A stretch of DNA of 64,000 bases from Pontibacter silvestris (GTDB lineage: Bacteria > Bacteroidota > Bacteroidia > Cytophagales > Hymenobacteraceae), in the NCBI RefSeq assembly GCF_020907275.1, contig NZ_JAJJWI010000004.1:177774-241773 (forward strand). The letters run 5' to 3'. A program made the translations under genes and the position numbers. Of the stretch, positions 44,778 to 55,128 are shown piece after piece (position 1 is the first letter of the stretch; the number at the start of each line of letters is the position of its first letter). Below the pieces are notes generated by a model. The model was not told where the DNA came from. It searched no databases and saw only the letters and a list, made by a program, of their open reading frames with translations.

Positions 44778-45794
44778 ATGAAGAGGTTATTCGTTCTACT
44801 GTTTTCCTTCTTAACTATCTCAGCTTTTGCTGAGGCACCGGTGGAAGGTGGGGAGTTTCAGCCCGGTGAAATGATCACACATCACATTGCAGATGATTAC
44901 ATCTGGCATTTTGCTGATGGTGCTACAGTGTATCTGCCTGTGATTTTGTTGGATAATGGTCAGTTGAATGTTTTTTCTTCGCATCATTTCTATGACGAGA
45001 ACCACGAGACAGTTCCTTATAACGGTTATGTATTAGAACATGGTCGTATCTATCGGGCAAGCCAAGAAGGTGAGCCATTGGAAGAACATGCGGGGTTATA
45101 TGATTTTTCTATCACCAAGAACGTGGCCTCTATGTTTGTTAGTGTGGCTTTGCTTCTGATAATTTTCTTTGTAATAGCTTCTCGTTATAAAAACAATCCA
45201 GGCAAGGCGCCTAAAGGTATTCAGTCTTTCTTTGAGCCGATAATTATTTTTGTGCGTGATGAGATAGCGAAAGCTAACATCGGTCCTAAATATGAGCGCT
45301 ATATGCCTTATTTGCTTACAGTGTTCTTCTTTATCTGGTTTAACAACCTGTTGGGCTTGATGCCAGGTGGAGCTAACCTTACAGGTAATATAGCTGTAAC
45401 GCTAATTCTGGCGTTGCTTACCCTTATTATAACCTTGTTTAGTGGTAATAAGAATTATTGGGGACACATTTTTGCAACACCGGGTGTGCCAACGTGGCTT
45501 GCTCCAATCATGATTCCTGTCGAGTTGATAGGTATCTTTACCAAGCCGTTTTCCCTAATGGTTCGTTTGTTTGCGAACATTACAGCTGGTCACATTATTA
45601 TTCTGTCTTTGTTTAGTTTGATTTTTATCTTTAGAAGCATAGCAGTTGGGCCTTTGAGTGTTGCCTTTGCAACTTTTATGAACTTTCTGGAGTTATTTGT
45701 GGCGTTGTTGCAGGCTTATATCTTTACACTGCTTTCAGCCATGTACTTTGGAGGTGCCGTTGAAGAACACGATCACTCGGAAGAGCATCATTAA
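44778..45794 (+). CDS. atpB: ATP synthase F0 subunit a
   Basis: A 338-residue membrane subunit. A signal-peptide-like N-terminus (LLFSFLTISAFAEAP) is followed by a soluble periplasmic extension of about 100 residues, as in other Bacteroidota. The conserved half-channel helix has the essential Arg in PFSLMVRLFANITAGH. It forms the proton path against the c-ring. The C-terminus ends in a His/Glu tail (EEHDHSEEHH). Confidence 0.96.
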   Translation: MKRLFVLLFSFLTISAFAEAPVEGGEFQPGEMITHHIADDYIWHFADGATVYLPVILLDNGQLNVFSSHHFYDENHETVPYNGYVLEHGRIYRASQEGEPLEEHAGLYDFSITKNVASMFVSVALLLIIFFVIASRYKNNPGKAPKGIQSFFEPIIIFVRDEIAKANIGPKYERYMPYLLTVFFFIWFNNLLGLMPGGANLTGNIAVTLILALLTLIITLFSGNKNYWGHIFATPGVPTWLAPIMIPVELIGIFTKPFSLMVRLFANITAGHIIILSLFSLIFIFRSIAVGPLSVAFATFMNFLELFVALLQAYIFTLLSAMYFGGAVEEHDHSEEHH

Positions 45795-45815
45795 TTAAGA
45801 ATTTTATTTTTTTAA

Positions 45816-46091
<276 letters not shown>

Positions 46092-46125
46092 TCACTTAAA
46101 GGACAAAGGCTAACATGCTTTTGCT

Positions 46126-46163
46126 GATCTCACGTCCGGACGCATGGTCCGGACGATGAGGTC
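46126..46163 (+). promoter_or_regulatory. Intercistronic hairpin between atpE and atpF
   Basis: An inner stem of two GTCCGGAC copies (46134-46141 and 46147-46154) is extended by GATCTCA/TGAGGTC (46126-46132 and 46157-46163) with one wobble pair and a small bulge. No T-tract follows. It may protect the atpE mRNA end and so raise c-subunit output. Confidence 0.65.
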
Positions 46164-46246
46164 AAAAACATGGTACGGTTATATAAAGGTTGCCTGGCGA
46201 TAGGCAACCCTTTAAAAGAAATCAATATTTCAACCTTCATAAACAA

Positions 46247-46741
46247 ATGGAATTAGTAACCCCCGGTATAGGTCTGATTTTTTGGCAGACGGTAACGTTC
46301 CTGATTGTGCTTTTCCTGCTTGGCAAGTTTGCCTGGAAACCTATCATGAAAGCACTTCATGATCGTGAGTCTTCTATTGAAAACGCATTAAGCGCTGCTG
46401 AAAAAGCAAAGCTTGAAATGCAGGCATTAAAAGCAGATAATGAAAAGCTGTTAGCTGAAGCTCGTCTGGAGCGTGACAGAATTTTGAAAGAAGCTACTGA
46501 AGCTGGAAATAGCATTGTAGAGACTGCCAGGGAAAAAGCTAACGAAGAAGGTGCCAGAATGCTGGCGCAGGCGCGTGAAGCAATTGAGAATGAAAAACGT
46601 GCTGCCATTACAGAAGTTAAGAATATGGCGGCGGCTCTTTCTGTTGATATTGCAGAACGCATTCTTAAAAGAGAGCTCAATGACCCAAGAGCACAACAGG
46701 CTCTTGTACAGGAATACATTAGTGGAGTAACACTTAATTAA
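46247..46741 (+). CDS. atpF: ATP synthase F0 subunit b
   Basis: A 164-residue stator subunit. The start chosen at 46247 (MELVTPGIGLIFWQTVTFLI) is the family start; a longer frame begins at 46190. One TM helix is followed by a long charged coiled coil (SSIENALSAAEKAKLEMQAL onward) that reaches up to F1. Confidence 0.95.
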   Translation: MELVTPGIGLIFWQTVTFLIVLFLLGKFAWKPIMKALHDRESSIENALSAAEKAKLEMQALKADNEKLLAEARLERDRILKEATEAGNSIVETAREKANEEGARMLAQAREAIENEKRAAITEVKNMAAALSVDIAERILKRELNDPRAQQALVQEYISGVTLN

Positions 46742-46791
46742 AAAGTACGAGTGGCATGCTGATAAGCTGCCATTGTTGATAACTAGTCCCT

Positions 46792-47349
46792 ATGTCAGAA
46801 ATAAGAGTTGCTTCAAGATATGCAAAGTCGCTGATAGAGTTAGCTTCTGAGAGAAATGAGCTGGAAAATGTGCATAAGGATATGCAGCAGTTTTCTAAAG
46901 TTGTTTCTCAAAACAGAGAACTCCATTTGTTATTGCGTAATCCTATTGTAAAGTCAGACAAAAAATTAGCCATCATCAATGCCATTTTTAGTGGTAGAGT
47001 ACAGGAGCTAACATTAGCTTTCTTTAAAATAGTGGCCAGGAAGAACCGTGAGTCAGTATTAGAGTTTATCGCGACTGAGTTTGAGAAACAGTACAATGAG
47101 CTAAAAGGGATACAGACTGCGAAGGTAATTTCTGCTATTCCTCTAACACCAGGGCTGCGAGAGCAACTAGGGCAGAAGTTAGTAGCGGAAACTGGCCAGA
47201 CAATAGAACTTGAAGAAATTATAGATCCTTCCTTGATTGGAGGCTTTGTACTTCGCGTAGGTGATAAGCAGATTGATAGCTCAGTGAAGCATAGCCTTCT
47301 TAAGCTAAAAAATAATTTTAAAGACAACCCCTATATTAATAAAATATAA
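46792..47349 (+). CDS. atpH: ATP synthase F1 subunit delta
   Basis: A 185-residue peripheral-stalk subunit. [20 protein letters not shown] opens the OSCP/delta domain, and [20 protein letters not shown] is the signature near the C-terminus. The atpA ATG follows after 2 bp. Confidence 0.95.
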   Translation: MSEIRVASRYAKSLIELASERNELENVHKDMQQFSKVVSQNRELHLLLRNPIVKSDKKLAIINAIFSGRVQELTLAFFKIVARKNRESVLEFIATEFEKQYNELKGIQTAKVISAIPLTPGLREQLGQKLVAETGQTIELEEIIDPSLIGGFVLRVGDKQIDSSVKHSLLKLKNNFKDNPYINKI

Positions 47350-47351
47350 TC

Positions 47352-48932
47352 ATGGCAGAAGTAAGACCTGACGAAGTATCAGCCATATTAAGAGAACAGC
47401 TATCTAACTTTCGTTCTGAGGCTGAACTGGAAGAGGTTGGTACTGTATTAACAGTGGGTGACGGTGTCGCTCGTATCTATGGACTTTCCAAAGCACAATC
47501 TGGTGAGCTTTTGGAATTTGCTAACGGGCTTCAGGCACTTGTGCTGAACCTTGAAGAAGATAACGTAGGTGCCGTAATGCTCGGAGACTATAGCGCGATC
47601 AAAGAAGGTGACACTGTAAAAAGAACAAAACGTATCGCCTCTGTAAGAGTAGGAGATGGTATAATAGGTCGTGTGGTAAACACACTAGGCCAACCTATAG
47701 ACGGTAAAGGCCCTATTGCGGGAGACCTTTATGAAATGCCACTGGAGCGTAAAGCGCCGGGCGTAATCTTCCGTCAGCCAGTAAATGAGCCAATGCAAAC
47801 TGGTATCAAAGCGATTGACTCTATGATTCCGATTGGCCGTGGCCAACGTGAGCTTATCATTGGTGACCGCCAAACTGGTAAAACAGCTGTAGCAATTGAC
47901 ACTATCCTGAATCAGCGTGAGTTCTTCGACAGAGGAGAGCCTGTGTTCTGTATATATGTGGCAGTAGGACAGAAAGCATCTACAGTTGCTCAAATTGTAA
48001 AAGCACTAGAGCAGGGTGGTGCCATGGATTACACTGTAGTTGTTTCTGCTACAGCTTCTGAACCGGCTCCAATGCAATTCTTTGCTCCATTTACAGGCGC
48101 CGCTATCGGTGAGTTTTTCCGTGACACAGGACGTCCTGCACTGGTAGTATATGATGACCTTTCTAAACAAGCCGTGGCTTACCGTGAGGTATCTCTTCTT
48201 CTTAGAAGACCGCCAGGGCGTGAGGCCTATCCTGGTGACGTATTTTACCTGCACTCTCGCTTATTAGAGCGTTCTGCAAAGATAAATGCGTCTAATGAAA
48301 TTGCGCGTAACATGAACGACTTGCCAGAGTCTATCCGCCCATTAGTGAAAGGTGGTGGTTCTCTTACGGCTCTTCCGATCATTGAGACACAGGCTGGTGA
48401 CGTTTCTGCTTACATCCCGACAAACGTAATTTCTATCACTGACGGTCAGATCTTCCTGGAGACAAACTTGTTTAACGCAGGTGTGCGTCCGGCTATCAAC
48501 GTAGGTATCTCAGTATCACGTGTAGGTGGTTCGGCTCAGATCAAATCTATGAAGAAAGTTGCCGGTACACTTAAACTGGATCAGGCGCAGTTCCGTGAGC
48601 TGGAGGCCTTTGCTAAATTCGGTTCAGACCTGGATGCTGCTACTAAGCTTACTATTGAGCGAGGTCGCCGTAACCTGGAAATACTGAAGCAAGCACAGTT
48701 CTCCCCTGTATCAGTGGAGGAGCAGGTAGCAATCATATATGCCTCAACTAATGGCTTACTTGACAATGTTCCTGTGAACGAGGTAAGAGCTTTTGAGAAA
48801 GATTTCTTACGCACTTTGCGCGCTCAGCATGCCAATGCCCTTAGTGCCCTGAAGGCTGGTAAGCTGGATGACGAAGTAACTGGAACATTAAAACAAGTAG
48901 CCAGAGAGCTTTCGGCTAAATATAAGCAGTAA
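47352..48932 (+). CDS. atpA: ATP synthase F1 subunit alpha
   Basis: A 526-residue subunit. Walker A is GDRQTGKTA, and [17 protein letters not shown] is the family signature holding the alpha Arg finger. The N-terminal beta-barrel and C-terminal helical domains are complete. An imperfect hairpin lies between this gene and atpG. Confidence 0.98.
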   Translation: MAEVRPDEVSAILREQLSNFRSEAELEEVGTVLTVGDGVARIYGLSKAQSGELLEFANGLQALVLNLEEDNVGAVMLGDYSAIKEGDTVKRTKRIASVRVGDGIIGRVVNTLGQPIDGKGPIAGDLYEMPLERKAPGVIFRQPVNEPMQTGIKAIDSMIPIGRGQRELIIGDRQTGKTAVAIDTILNQREFFDRGEPVFCIYVAVGQKASTVAQIVKALEQGGAMDYTVVVSATASEPAPMQFFAPFTGAAIGEFFRDTGRPALVVYDDLSKQAVAYREVSLLLRRPPGREAYPGDVFYLHSRLLERSAKINASNEIARNMNDLPESIRPLVKGGGSLTALPIIETQAGDVSAYIPTNVISITDGQIFLETNLFNAGVRPAINVGISVSRVGGSAQIKSMKKVAGTLKLDQAQFRELEAFAKFGSDLDAATKLTIERGRRNLEILKQAQFSPVSVEEQVAIIYASTNGLLDNVPVNEVRAFEKDFLRTLRAQHANALSALKAGKLDDEVTGTLKQVARELSAKYKQ

Positions 48933-48943
48933 TCATCTTAAGT

Positions 48944-49000
48944 TATGAGTTAGCGGTTAAGGGTATAGAGTTATCTTTAACCGTTAACTGTACGCTCATA
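48944..49000 (+). promoter_or_regulatory. Imperfect intercistronic hairpin between atpA and atpG
   Basis: TATGAG (48944-48949) pairs with CTCATA (48995-49000), and GTTAGCGGTTAA pairs with TTAACCGTTAAC with one mismatch. No T-tract follows. Confidence 0.5.
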
Positions 49001-49011
49001 GCAAAAACTAT

Positions 49012-49902
49012 ATGCCAAGTTTAAAAGAGGTTAGAAGCCGCATCACATCTGTATCGTCGACACAGCAGATTACCAAAGCCATGAAAATGGTGGCAGCTGC
49101 TAAGCTTAGACGTGCTCAGGATAGCATTCTGCGCATGCGGCCATATGCGCAGCGCCTGAGTGGTATTCTGGCAAACTTGTCTTCCCAAACAGAAGGTTCT
49201 GTAAACAATCCGTACTCAGAAGAACGTGAAGCAAACCGGGTACTGATCATAGCTGTAACATCTGATCGTGGTTTGGCAGGTGCTTTTAACTCCAATATCA
49301 TTAAAGCTGTAAATACGCTGGTTAATGAGCAGTACAGCAAGCAATATAACGCTGGTAATGTAACCATTCTCACTATTGGAAGAAAGGGACATGATGCCTT
49401 TACCAAGCGTGGCTATAAAGTTATTGGTGATTATACAGGTATATTTACAGGCCTTTCTTTTGATGCAGTAAGAGGAGCTGCAGAGCGCGCCATGGATGGC
49501 TTTATCAACAGGGAGTTTGATAAAGTTGATCTTGTGTATAATGAGTTTAAAAACGTAGCAACACAAATAGTTCGCCAGGATCAGTTCCTGCCTATTGTTG
49601 AGCAACCAGCACAAGATAGTGCAGCCCCAACACTTGCTGCTGACTATGTTTTTGAACCATCCAAAGAAGCAATTATTGAAGAGCTGATACCGAAGTCGTT
49701 AAAGATTCAGGTTTATAAAGCCGTTTTGGAGTCAAATGCTTCCGAGCATGGTGCCCGTATGACTGCTATGGATAAGGCAACGGACAACGCAGGAGAACTT
49801 CTCAAGCAGTTGAAGTTAACTTATAACAGGACAAGACAGGCAGCCATCACCAAAGAGATCCTGGAGATTGTAGGTGGTGCAGAAGCTCTTTCTTCAAAAT
49901 AA
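49012..49902 (+). CDS. atpG: ATP synthase F1 subunit gamma
   Basis: A 296-residue rotor shaft. N-terminal helix RRITSVSSTQQITKAMKMVA-like (here RSRITSVSSTQQITKAMKMV) and C-terminal helix SEHGARMTAMDKATDNA with TYNRTRQAAITKEILEIVGG are the gamma signatures. Last gene of the operon; atpD and atpC are not in the window. Confidence 0.97.
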   Translation: MPSLKEVRSRITSVSSTQQITKAMKMVAAAKLRRAQDSILRMRPYAQRLSGILANLSSQTEGSVNNPYSEEREANRVLIIAVTSDRGLAGAFNSNIIKAVNTLVNEQYSKQYNAGNVTILTIGRKGHDAFTKRGYKVIGDYTGIFTGLSFDAVRGAAERAMDGFINREFDKVDLVYNEFKNVATQIVRQDQFLPIVEQPAQDSAAPTLAADYVFEPSKEAIIEELIPKSLKIQVYKAVLESNASEHGARMTAMDKATDNAGELLKQLKLTYNRTRQAAITKEILEIVGGAEALSSK

Positions 49903-49919
49903 AGAAAAGAATAAAATTT

Positions 49920-49965
49920 AAAACAGAAGCAGCGCCTGACAAACAGTGGGCGCTGCTTCTGTTTT
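49920..49965 (+). terminator. Terminator of the ATP synthase operon
   Basis: A perfect 17-bp stem (49920-49936 with 49949-49965) with a 12-nt loop; the right arm ends in TTTT. Confidence 0.88.
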
Positions 49966-50052
49966 AAAGCCATTACTACTTATTTATAAATTATCAAATT
50001 GTAAAGCTGTTACTTTAAATAATCTTTTACCTGAATAAAATAGTAATAATGT

Positions 50053-50060
50053 TATATTTG
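50053..50060 (+). promoter_or_regulatory. -7 element (TATATTTG) of the PafA-like gene
   Basis: A full TAnnTTTG match 21 bp upstream of the ATG. Confidence 0.5.
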
Positions 50061-50081
50061 TGGTGAGCTTACAAGTAAATA

Positions 50082-51782
50082 ATGATTAAACAACTTAAAA
50101 GTAAGGCCTTAACTAAGGCTTCAGTAGTTCTTTTATTCTTATTAGGTGCCTGTGCCGGTACCGCTACTACTTCTACGAGTACAGAAAATCAGCCGCAGTC
50201 ATTAGCGAATGGTTTGCCCAGGCCTAAACTGGTGGTGGGTATTGTGGTAGATCAGATGCGCTACGATTACCTGTTCCGCTATTGGGATAAGTACGGTGAC
50301 AATGGCTTTAGAAAGCTGGTAAGAAATGGGTTCAACTTTAAAAACACCCAGTACAGTTATGTGCCAACCTATACGGGGCCAGGTCATTCATCCATTTACA
50401 CAGGCAGTGTGCCAGCCCTTAATGGAATAATAGGTAACAACTGGTATGACAGAAAATCAGGAAAAGTTGTATATTGTACAGATGACAACAGTGTTAGCAC
50501 AGTTGGAAGTACATCGACAGCTGGTCAGATGTCGCCAGAAAACCTGTTGGTTACTACTATAACAGATGAATTGCGCCTTGGTACAAACATGGGGGCAAAG
50601 GTAATAGGGGTTGCATTGAAAGACAGAGGATCTATTTTGCCTGCTGGTCATTTAGCTAACGGAGCTTATTGGTTTGACTCTCCGTCCGGGAACTGGATTA
50701 CGAGTACATATTATACACAACAGCTGCCGCAATGGGCGCATGAGTTTAACAGCCAAAAATATCCTGACCAGTACCTAAGCCAGCCCTGGACTACCTTACT
50801 GCCTATAGAGCAGTATACAGAAAGTACAGGAGATGATGTGCCTTGGGAAGAGAATTTTTCTGGAGAAGAAAGGCCTGTTTTTCCACATAATGTGCCTGCT
50901 TTAAGAGGAAAGGATTATGAGATAATTCGTTCTGTACCAGCAGGGAACCAGCTGACGAAAGAATTTGCGTTAGCTGCACTAAGAGGAGAAAATTTAGGAA
51001 AAGGCAACCAAACAGACTTTTTAGCAGTAAGCTTCTCTTCTACAGACTATGTAGGGCATAGGTTTGGCCCCAATTCTGTTGAAGCTGAAGACATATTTCT
51101 GAGGTTAGACCAGGATTTAGCCGATTTGATAAACCAGGTAGAGCAGGAAGTTGGCGTAGGTAATGTGCTGTTCTTCCTTACTGCTGATCATGGTGCAGCA
51201 CATTCTCCGGCTTTCCTGAAAGAAAAACATGTGCCTGCTGGTGTAGCTGCTTCAAATATTATGACAGACTCCCTGAACCAGTACTTGAATAAAATGTACG
51301 GAAATGGCAAATGGGTGGAACGCTATATTAATCAACAAGTGTATTTAAACAGAGCACTTGTTGATGCCAGGAAGTTAAATCTGGAAGAAGTACAGCAAAA
51401 AGTGGCAACTTATGTGCTGCGCTTTGAAGGTGTATCCAGAGCTGTTACAGCTTCTGCTTTGCAGGCAACAAGTTGGGGCCAGGGTATGATGGCTCGTGTA
51501 GAGAATGGCTATAATGCACAGCGTTCCGGTGATGTAATTGTTCTCCTGCAACCAGGTTGGTTTGAAGGGTATGGAGGCAAAGAACCAAAAGGGACAACAC
51601 ATGGTTCTTATTCAAACTATGATACACATGTGCCGCTGCTTTGGTATGGCTGGAATGTGAAGCCGGGAGAAAGCTCAGTTGAAGTTGAAGTGGCAGATAT
51701 TGCACCTACTATTGCTTCTTGGCTGTACATACAGGAGCCAAATGGAAGCGTAGGCAGGCCATTACAAGAGTTAATGAAGTAA
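50082..51782 (+). CDS. PafA-type alkaline phosphatase / phosphodiesterase, lipoprotein
   Basis: A 566-residue lipoprotein (lipobox LLFLLGACAG). VVGIVVDQMRYDYLFRYWDK and YVPTYTGPGHSSIYTG match the PafA alkaline phosphatase family of Bacteroidota; the Thr of TYTGPGH is the nucleophile. IIGNNWYDR supplies the Asn, and ALKDRGSILPAGH supplies the Lys and Arg that bind phosphate. Metal ligands follow in TADHGAAHSP. It would release phosphate from organic esters in the periplasm or at the surface. Pyrophosphatase follows in the same direction. Confidence 0.9.
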   Translation: MIKQLKSKALTKASVVLLFLLGACAGTATTSTSTENQPQSLANGLPRPKLVVGIVVDQMRYDYLFRYWDKYGDNGFRKLVRNGFNFKNTQYSYVPTYTGPGHSSIYTGSVPALNGIIGNNWYDRKSGKVVYCTDDNSVSTVGSTSTAGQMSPENLLVTTITDELRLGTNMGAKVIGVALKDRGSILPAGHLANGAYWFDSPSGNWITSTYYTQQLPQWAHEFNSQKYPDQYLSQPWTTLLPIEQYTESTGDDVPWEENFSGEERPVFPHNVPALRGKDYEIIRSVPAGNQLTKEFALAALRGENLGKGNQTDFLAVSFSSTDYVGHRFGPNSVEAEDIFLRLDQDLADLINQVEQEVGVGNVLFFLTADHGAAHSPAFLKEKHVPAGVAASNIMTDSLNQYLNKMYGNGKWVERYINQQVYLNRALVDARKLNLEEVQQKVATYVLRFEGVSRAVTASALQATSWGQGMMARVENGYNAQRSGDVIVLLQPGWFEGYGGKEPKGTTHGSYSNYDTHVPLLWYGWNVKPGESSVEVEVADIAPTIASWLYIQEPNGSVGRPLQELMK

Positions 51783-51842
51783 ACAATAGATAAAGCGCCT
51801 GATGTTGATACTTTGATGGCGTAGAAACGTAAATAGAAAAAG

Positions 51843-52412
51843 ATGGAAAATAAGGAACAAAACAACCCATGGCATAAGGTGAGTTTCGGTGAAGAGGCTC
51901 CAAATGTGGTGAATGCTATTATAGAGATTCCAAAGGGCTCTAAAGCAAAGTATGAGTTAGATAAGGATAGTGGAATGCTGAAGTTGGACAGAGTGCTTTT
52001 CTCATCTATTCATTACCCGGCCAACTATGGTTTTATTCCAAGAACTTACTGTGACGATAAAGACCCGCTTGATATTCTGGTGATCTGTTCAATTGATGTA
52101 CAGCCAATGTGCCTTATCAATGCGAAAGTTATTGGTGTTATGCAGATGATTGATAACAATGAAGAGGATGACAAGATCATTGCTGTTGCTTATAACGATA
52201 TGTCTGTTCGTCATATAAATGACATTTCTGAGCTTCCTCCACACACACTGCTTGAAATGCGTCGCTTCTTTGAAGACTATAAAAAGCTGGAGAACAAGGA
52301 GGTAATCGTAGAGCAGTTTCTGGGAAGAGAGCATGCTTATAAAATTATTCAGGACAGCGTTGACCTGTACAATACTACTTTTGGAGAACTTGCAAAAGAA
52401 AAGGCGTTGTAA
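51843..52412 (+). CDS. ppa: Inorganic pyrophosphatase
   Basis: A 189-residue family I soluble pyrophosphatase. The signature [11 protein letters not shown] holds the metal-binding Asp residues, and [18 protein letters not shown] forms part of the active site. It hydrolyses PPi to phosphate in the cytosol, pulling biosynthetic reactions forward. It lies 60 bp after the PafA-like gene and has its own terminator. Confidence 0.96.
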   Translation: MENKEQNNPWHKVSFGEEAPNVVNAIIEIPKGSKAKYELDKDSGMLKLDRVLFSSIHYPANYGFIPRTYCDDKDPLDILVICSIDVQPMCLINAKVIGVMQMIDNNEEDDKIIAVAYNDMSVRHINDISELPPHTLLEMRRFFEDYKKLENKEVIVEQFLGREHAYKIIQDSVDLYNTTFGELAKEKAL

Positions 52413-52433
52413 AAGAGATACTTTTCCTGTTGA

Positions 52434-52467
52434 GCCTGGCATAGGATATCCTGTGCCAGGCTTTTTT
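52434..52467 (+). terminator. Terminator of ppa
   Basis: Stem GCCTGGCA/TGCCAGGC (52434-52441 with 52454-52461) with an inner AGGATATCCT palindrome and a T-run. Confidence 0.88.
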
Positions 52468-52554
52468 GTTGATAACCTGCAGCGATTGTCGTTTGATAGA
52501 AGAAACATTTGTTCCGTAATTGCAAAGCTAAAGAAGCAGAACAGAAACACTGGG

Positions 52555-53445
52555 ATGAAGAACAGTAAAGAACTGAGCGGCTGGGAATCATATTCTTTGT
52601 TAAAAAGAATATTTCAGGCATTGCTATATAGCAGTGTGTTTATTTCTTTCTGTGCTTTTGCTTTAACTATAGAAACCTACCTGCTGTCAGAGTTGCCTGT
52701 TTCTATACCCATGGCTGTGTTTATTTTTATGGCAACGCTCTTTACTTATAACTTAAGTAGTGTACAAAGCATGGTAAGGCGTCCGAGACAGCAGGTAAAC
52801 AAGTTAAGTTCCTCTTGGGCTCAGAGGCACAAAAGAGAGCTGGCTGCACTTGGGTTAGCGGGCATTACCCTGGCAACTTTTATATACTTCAGGTATAACC
52901 TGCACATAAATATATGGTTTATGCTGCACTTGGCAGTTATTTCTATAGGTTATACAGTGCCTATAGTATATAAGGCCAGGAAAGTAAAGCCGCTACGGAG
53001 CGTACCACTTTTAAAAGTGTTTCTGATAGCTTACGTGTGGGCCATAGTAACAACACTCTTCCCGATGATGGATGCAGATGTGCTGATGTGGGATAGCCAG
53101 GCTATGTTGCTTTTTGCCCGGCGCTTTTTGTTTATTCTGGCACTTGCCTTACTGTTTGACATAAGAGATTACTCCTATGACCGCAGCACAAATACGCTAA
53201 CATTTCCGGGGTTGATGGGGGTTGAAAGCACAAAACTGCTCTCGTTGTGTCTACTAATGCTTTACGTCGTATTAGCAGTAACGACAGAAACATTAGACAC
53301 ACAACTGGCACTAATAGCCAGTGGCATAGGTGCTGCTTTGGTGGTTGCTTTTTCCAGGGAAGATAAACCACGCCTTTATTACTCTTTATTTGCAGATGGA
53401 GCTATGTTGTTACATGCAACGCTCATCTTTCTGGCAAGGTCTTAG
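52555..53445 (+). CDS. UbiA-like integral membrane protein
   Basis: A 296-residue membrane protein with about 8-9 TM helices. LFDIRDYSYDRSTNTLTFPG matches the second Asp-rich motif (DxxDxxxD) of UbiA prenyltransferases. The first motif is degenerate at the matching place (TYNLSSVQSMVRRPRQQ lacks Asp). It may be a diverged member that no longer binds prenyl diphosphate, or a distinct family. A frame extending to 52333 overlaps ppa and its terminator, so the ATG at 52555 is preferred. The ATG also follows ppa's terminator, so it needs its own promoter. Its end meets the NAD(P)HX repair gene. Confidence 0.7.
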   Translation: MKNSKELSGWESYSLLKRIFQALLYSSVFISFCAFALTIETYLLSELPVSIPMAVFIFMATLFTYNLSSVQSMVRRPRQQVNKLSSSWAQRHKRELAALGLAGITLATFIYFRYNLHINIWFMLHLAVISIGYTVPIVYKARKVKPLRSVPLLKVFLIAYVWAIVTTLFPMMDADVLMWDSQAMLLFARRFLFILALALLFDIRDYSYDRSTNTLTFPGLMGVESTKLLSLCLLMLYVVLAVTTETLDTQLALIASGIGAALVVAFSREDKPRLYYSLFADGAMLLHATLIFLARS

Positions 53446-53448
53446 GCC

Positions 53449-54960
53449 TTATGGCTGCTGTAAGCTTAGTAATGCCTTAGGCAGGTGGTCTATCACATCA
53501 GAGGCTATCATAGAAATCTCTCCTACTGTGTTCAGGGCCAGATCGCCAGCCAAGCCATGTACATATACACCTAATCTGCAAGCCTCTTCTAAACTGTAGT
53601 TCTGTGCCACAAAGGCCGTAATAATACCTGTCAGAACATCACCTGTACCACCAGTTGCCATACCTGAGTTACCAGTGGTGTTAAAATAAATATTTCCGTC
53701 AGGTGTACCTATCGCTGTGTTATTCCCTTTAAGTGTAATATAACAGGCATGTTTATGGCAAAACTCCTTCATGCGTTCCAGGCGGTCATAGTCGTTCTGT
53801 GCCTTGCCCACCAGCCGCTCAAACTCCTTTGGGTGGGGTGTAAATATTACACTGTGCTTCGGAATTTGAGATTTTAATCGGTCACTGCTGGCAATAATGT
53901 TTATGGCATCAGCATCTATTACTAAAGGCTGTGTAGAGGTGGCCAAAAGCTGCCCTATAGCAGTTTGAGTTACTTTCTCTGTTCCTAATCCCGGACCTGT
54001 GCCTATTACGTCATACTTCTCAATTCCCTGAGGCAGTTCAGACAAGTGCTTGCGGTTCTTGTCTACTAAAGTCATAGCTTCGGGCACGGCAGTTTGTAGA
54101 ACGCTATACCCTACAGGGGGAGCTTGTATAGTAAGTAAGCCAACTCCGCTACGCAGACACGCATGGGCTGCTAACATAGCTGCTCCCATTTTACCATAGC
54201 CACCACACAATAACAATGCATGCCCATATAACCCTTTATGGGAAAACCTTTTCCTAGGCTTTAGCAGGTGCTTTACATCTTGTTGAGTTGTACAATGCAA
54301 AGTAGTTTCTACATGGCTGATAAACTTCTGGCTAAGATTAATTGGTACTACATGCCATTGCCCAATATACTGTTCATGCTGGGGTAGCAGAAAAGCCAGC
54401 TTAGGAAACTCGAAACTAACGATAAAATCAGCCTGCACAATAGCTCCCTCTTCCGGTGTTTGACTGTCTGTATAGAGGCCAGAGGGCATATCAACAGAAG
54501 TAATGCAGTTATTACTCTTATTCAACTGTTCTATTACTTTTCCATATAAGCCTGTAACAGGCCGGTTCAGGCCTGTGCCAAACAGGGCATCTACTACGCA
54601 GGCTCCATCTGGCAGAACAGGTATATCTGCCTCTGCTTGTATAGGATGTTGTACTATCTCTTTCGGAAGCTGTTCGAGGTTCACTTTAAAATCATGTGAG
54701 GCCTTAGAGACATCTCCAATTATGTAAACCTGCACTTTGTACTGGCGCTGATGCAGCAATCGAGCAATAGCCAGCCCATCACCACCATTGTTGCCAGGGC
54801 CACAGAAGATATAAACAGGCTGCGTTGGCTGAAACTTATTCTCAAACCAACCCGCAAAAGCTTTGGCAACGCGCTCCATCAAATCAACAGATTCAATGTC
54901 TTCTTCTTTGATAGTAAAAGCATCGGCTTCTCTGGTTTGGGCAGCGGTTAGTAGTTTCAT
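53449..54960 (-). CDS. nnr: Bifunctional ADP-dependent NAD(P)H-hydrate dehydratase / NAD(P)H-hydrate epimerase
   Basis: A 503-residue repair enzyme. The N-terminal epimerase (YjeF_N) domain has FCGPGNNGGDGLAIARLL. The C-terminal dehydratase (YjeF_C) domain has GTGPGLGTEKV, FTPHPKEFERL and GNSGMATGGTGDVLTGIITA. It restores damaged NADHX and NADPHX to NADH and NADPH. Single gene on the minus strand. Confidence 0.96.
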   Translation of the reverse strand: MKLLTAAQTREADAFTIKEEDIESVDLMERVAKAFAGWFENKFQPTQPVYIFCGPGNNGGDGLAIARLLHQRQYKVQVYIIGDVSKASHDFKVNLEQLPKEIVQHPIQAEADIPVLPDGACVVDALFGTGLNRPVTGLYGKVIEQLNKSNNCITSVDMPSGLYTDSQTPEEGAIVQADFIVSFEFPKLAFLLPQHEQYIGQWHVVPINLSQKFISHVETTLHCTTQQDVKHLLKPRKRFSHKGLYGHALLLCGGYGKMGAAMLAAHACLRSGVGLLTIQAPPVGYSVLQTAVPEAMTLVDKNRKHLSELPQGIEKYDVIGTGPGLGTEKVTQTAIGQLLATSTQPLVIDADAINIIASSDRLKSQIPKHSVIFTPHPKEFERLVGKAQNDYDRLERMKEFCHKHACYITLKGNNTAIGTPDGNIYFNTTGNSGMATGGTGDVLTGIITAFVAQNYSLEEACRLGVYVHGLAGDLALNTVGEISMIASDVIDHLPKALLSLQQP

Positions 54961-55128
54961 AGTTAAGCTTTAACGCAATTTTGATTAATGAAGATACTGA
55001 TTTGTGGAGGTACGGTTTATATAGGGGGTACTGTAAAGAAAGGGTTTTCCATCATTTTTAGCTATAGCATGTAATATTTAGCTTTGGAGGAACTAGAAAG
55101 TGTGGTCGTATTTGTATAGCTGCTATCT

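Noticed and set aside
46190-46246. N-terminal extension of ATP synthase subunit b
   Set aside because: Subunit b proteins begin near the TM helix; the extra 19 residues are polar and unlike the family, so the ATG at 46247 is preferred.
52333-52554. Upstream extension of the UbiA-like gene
   Set aside because: It would overlap the ppa coding end and run through its terminator hairpin; the extension has no membrane-protein character.
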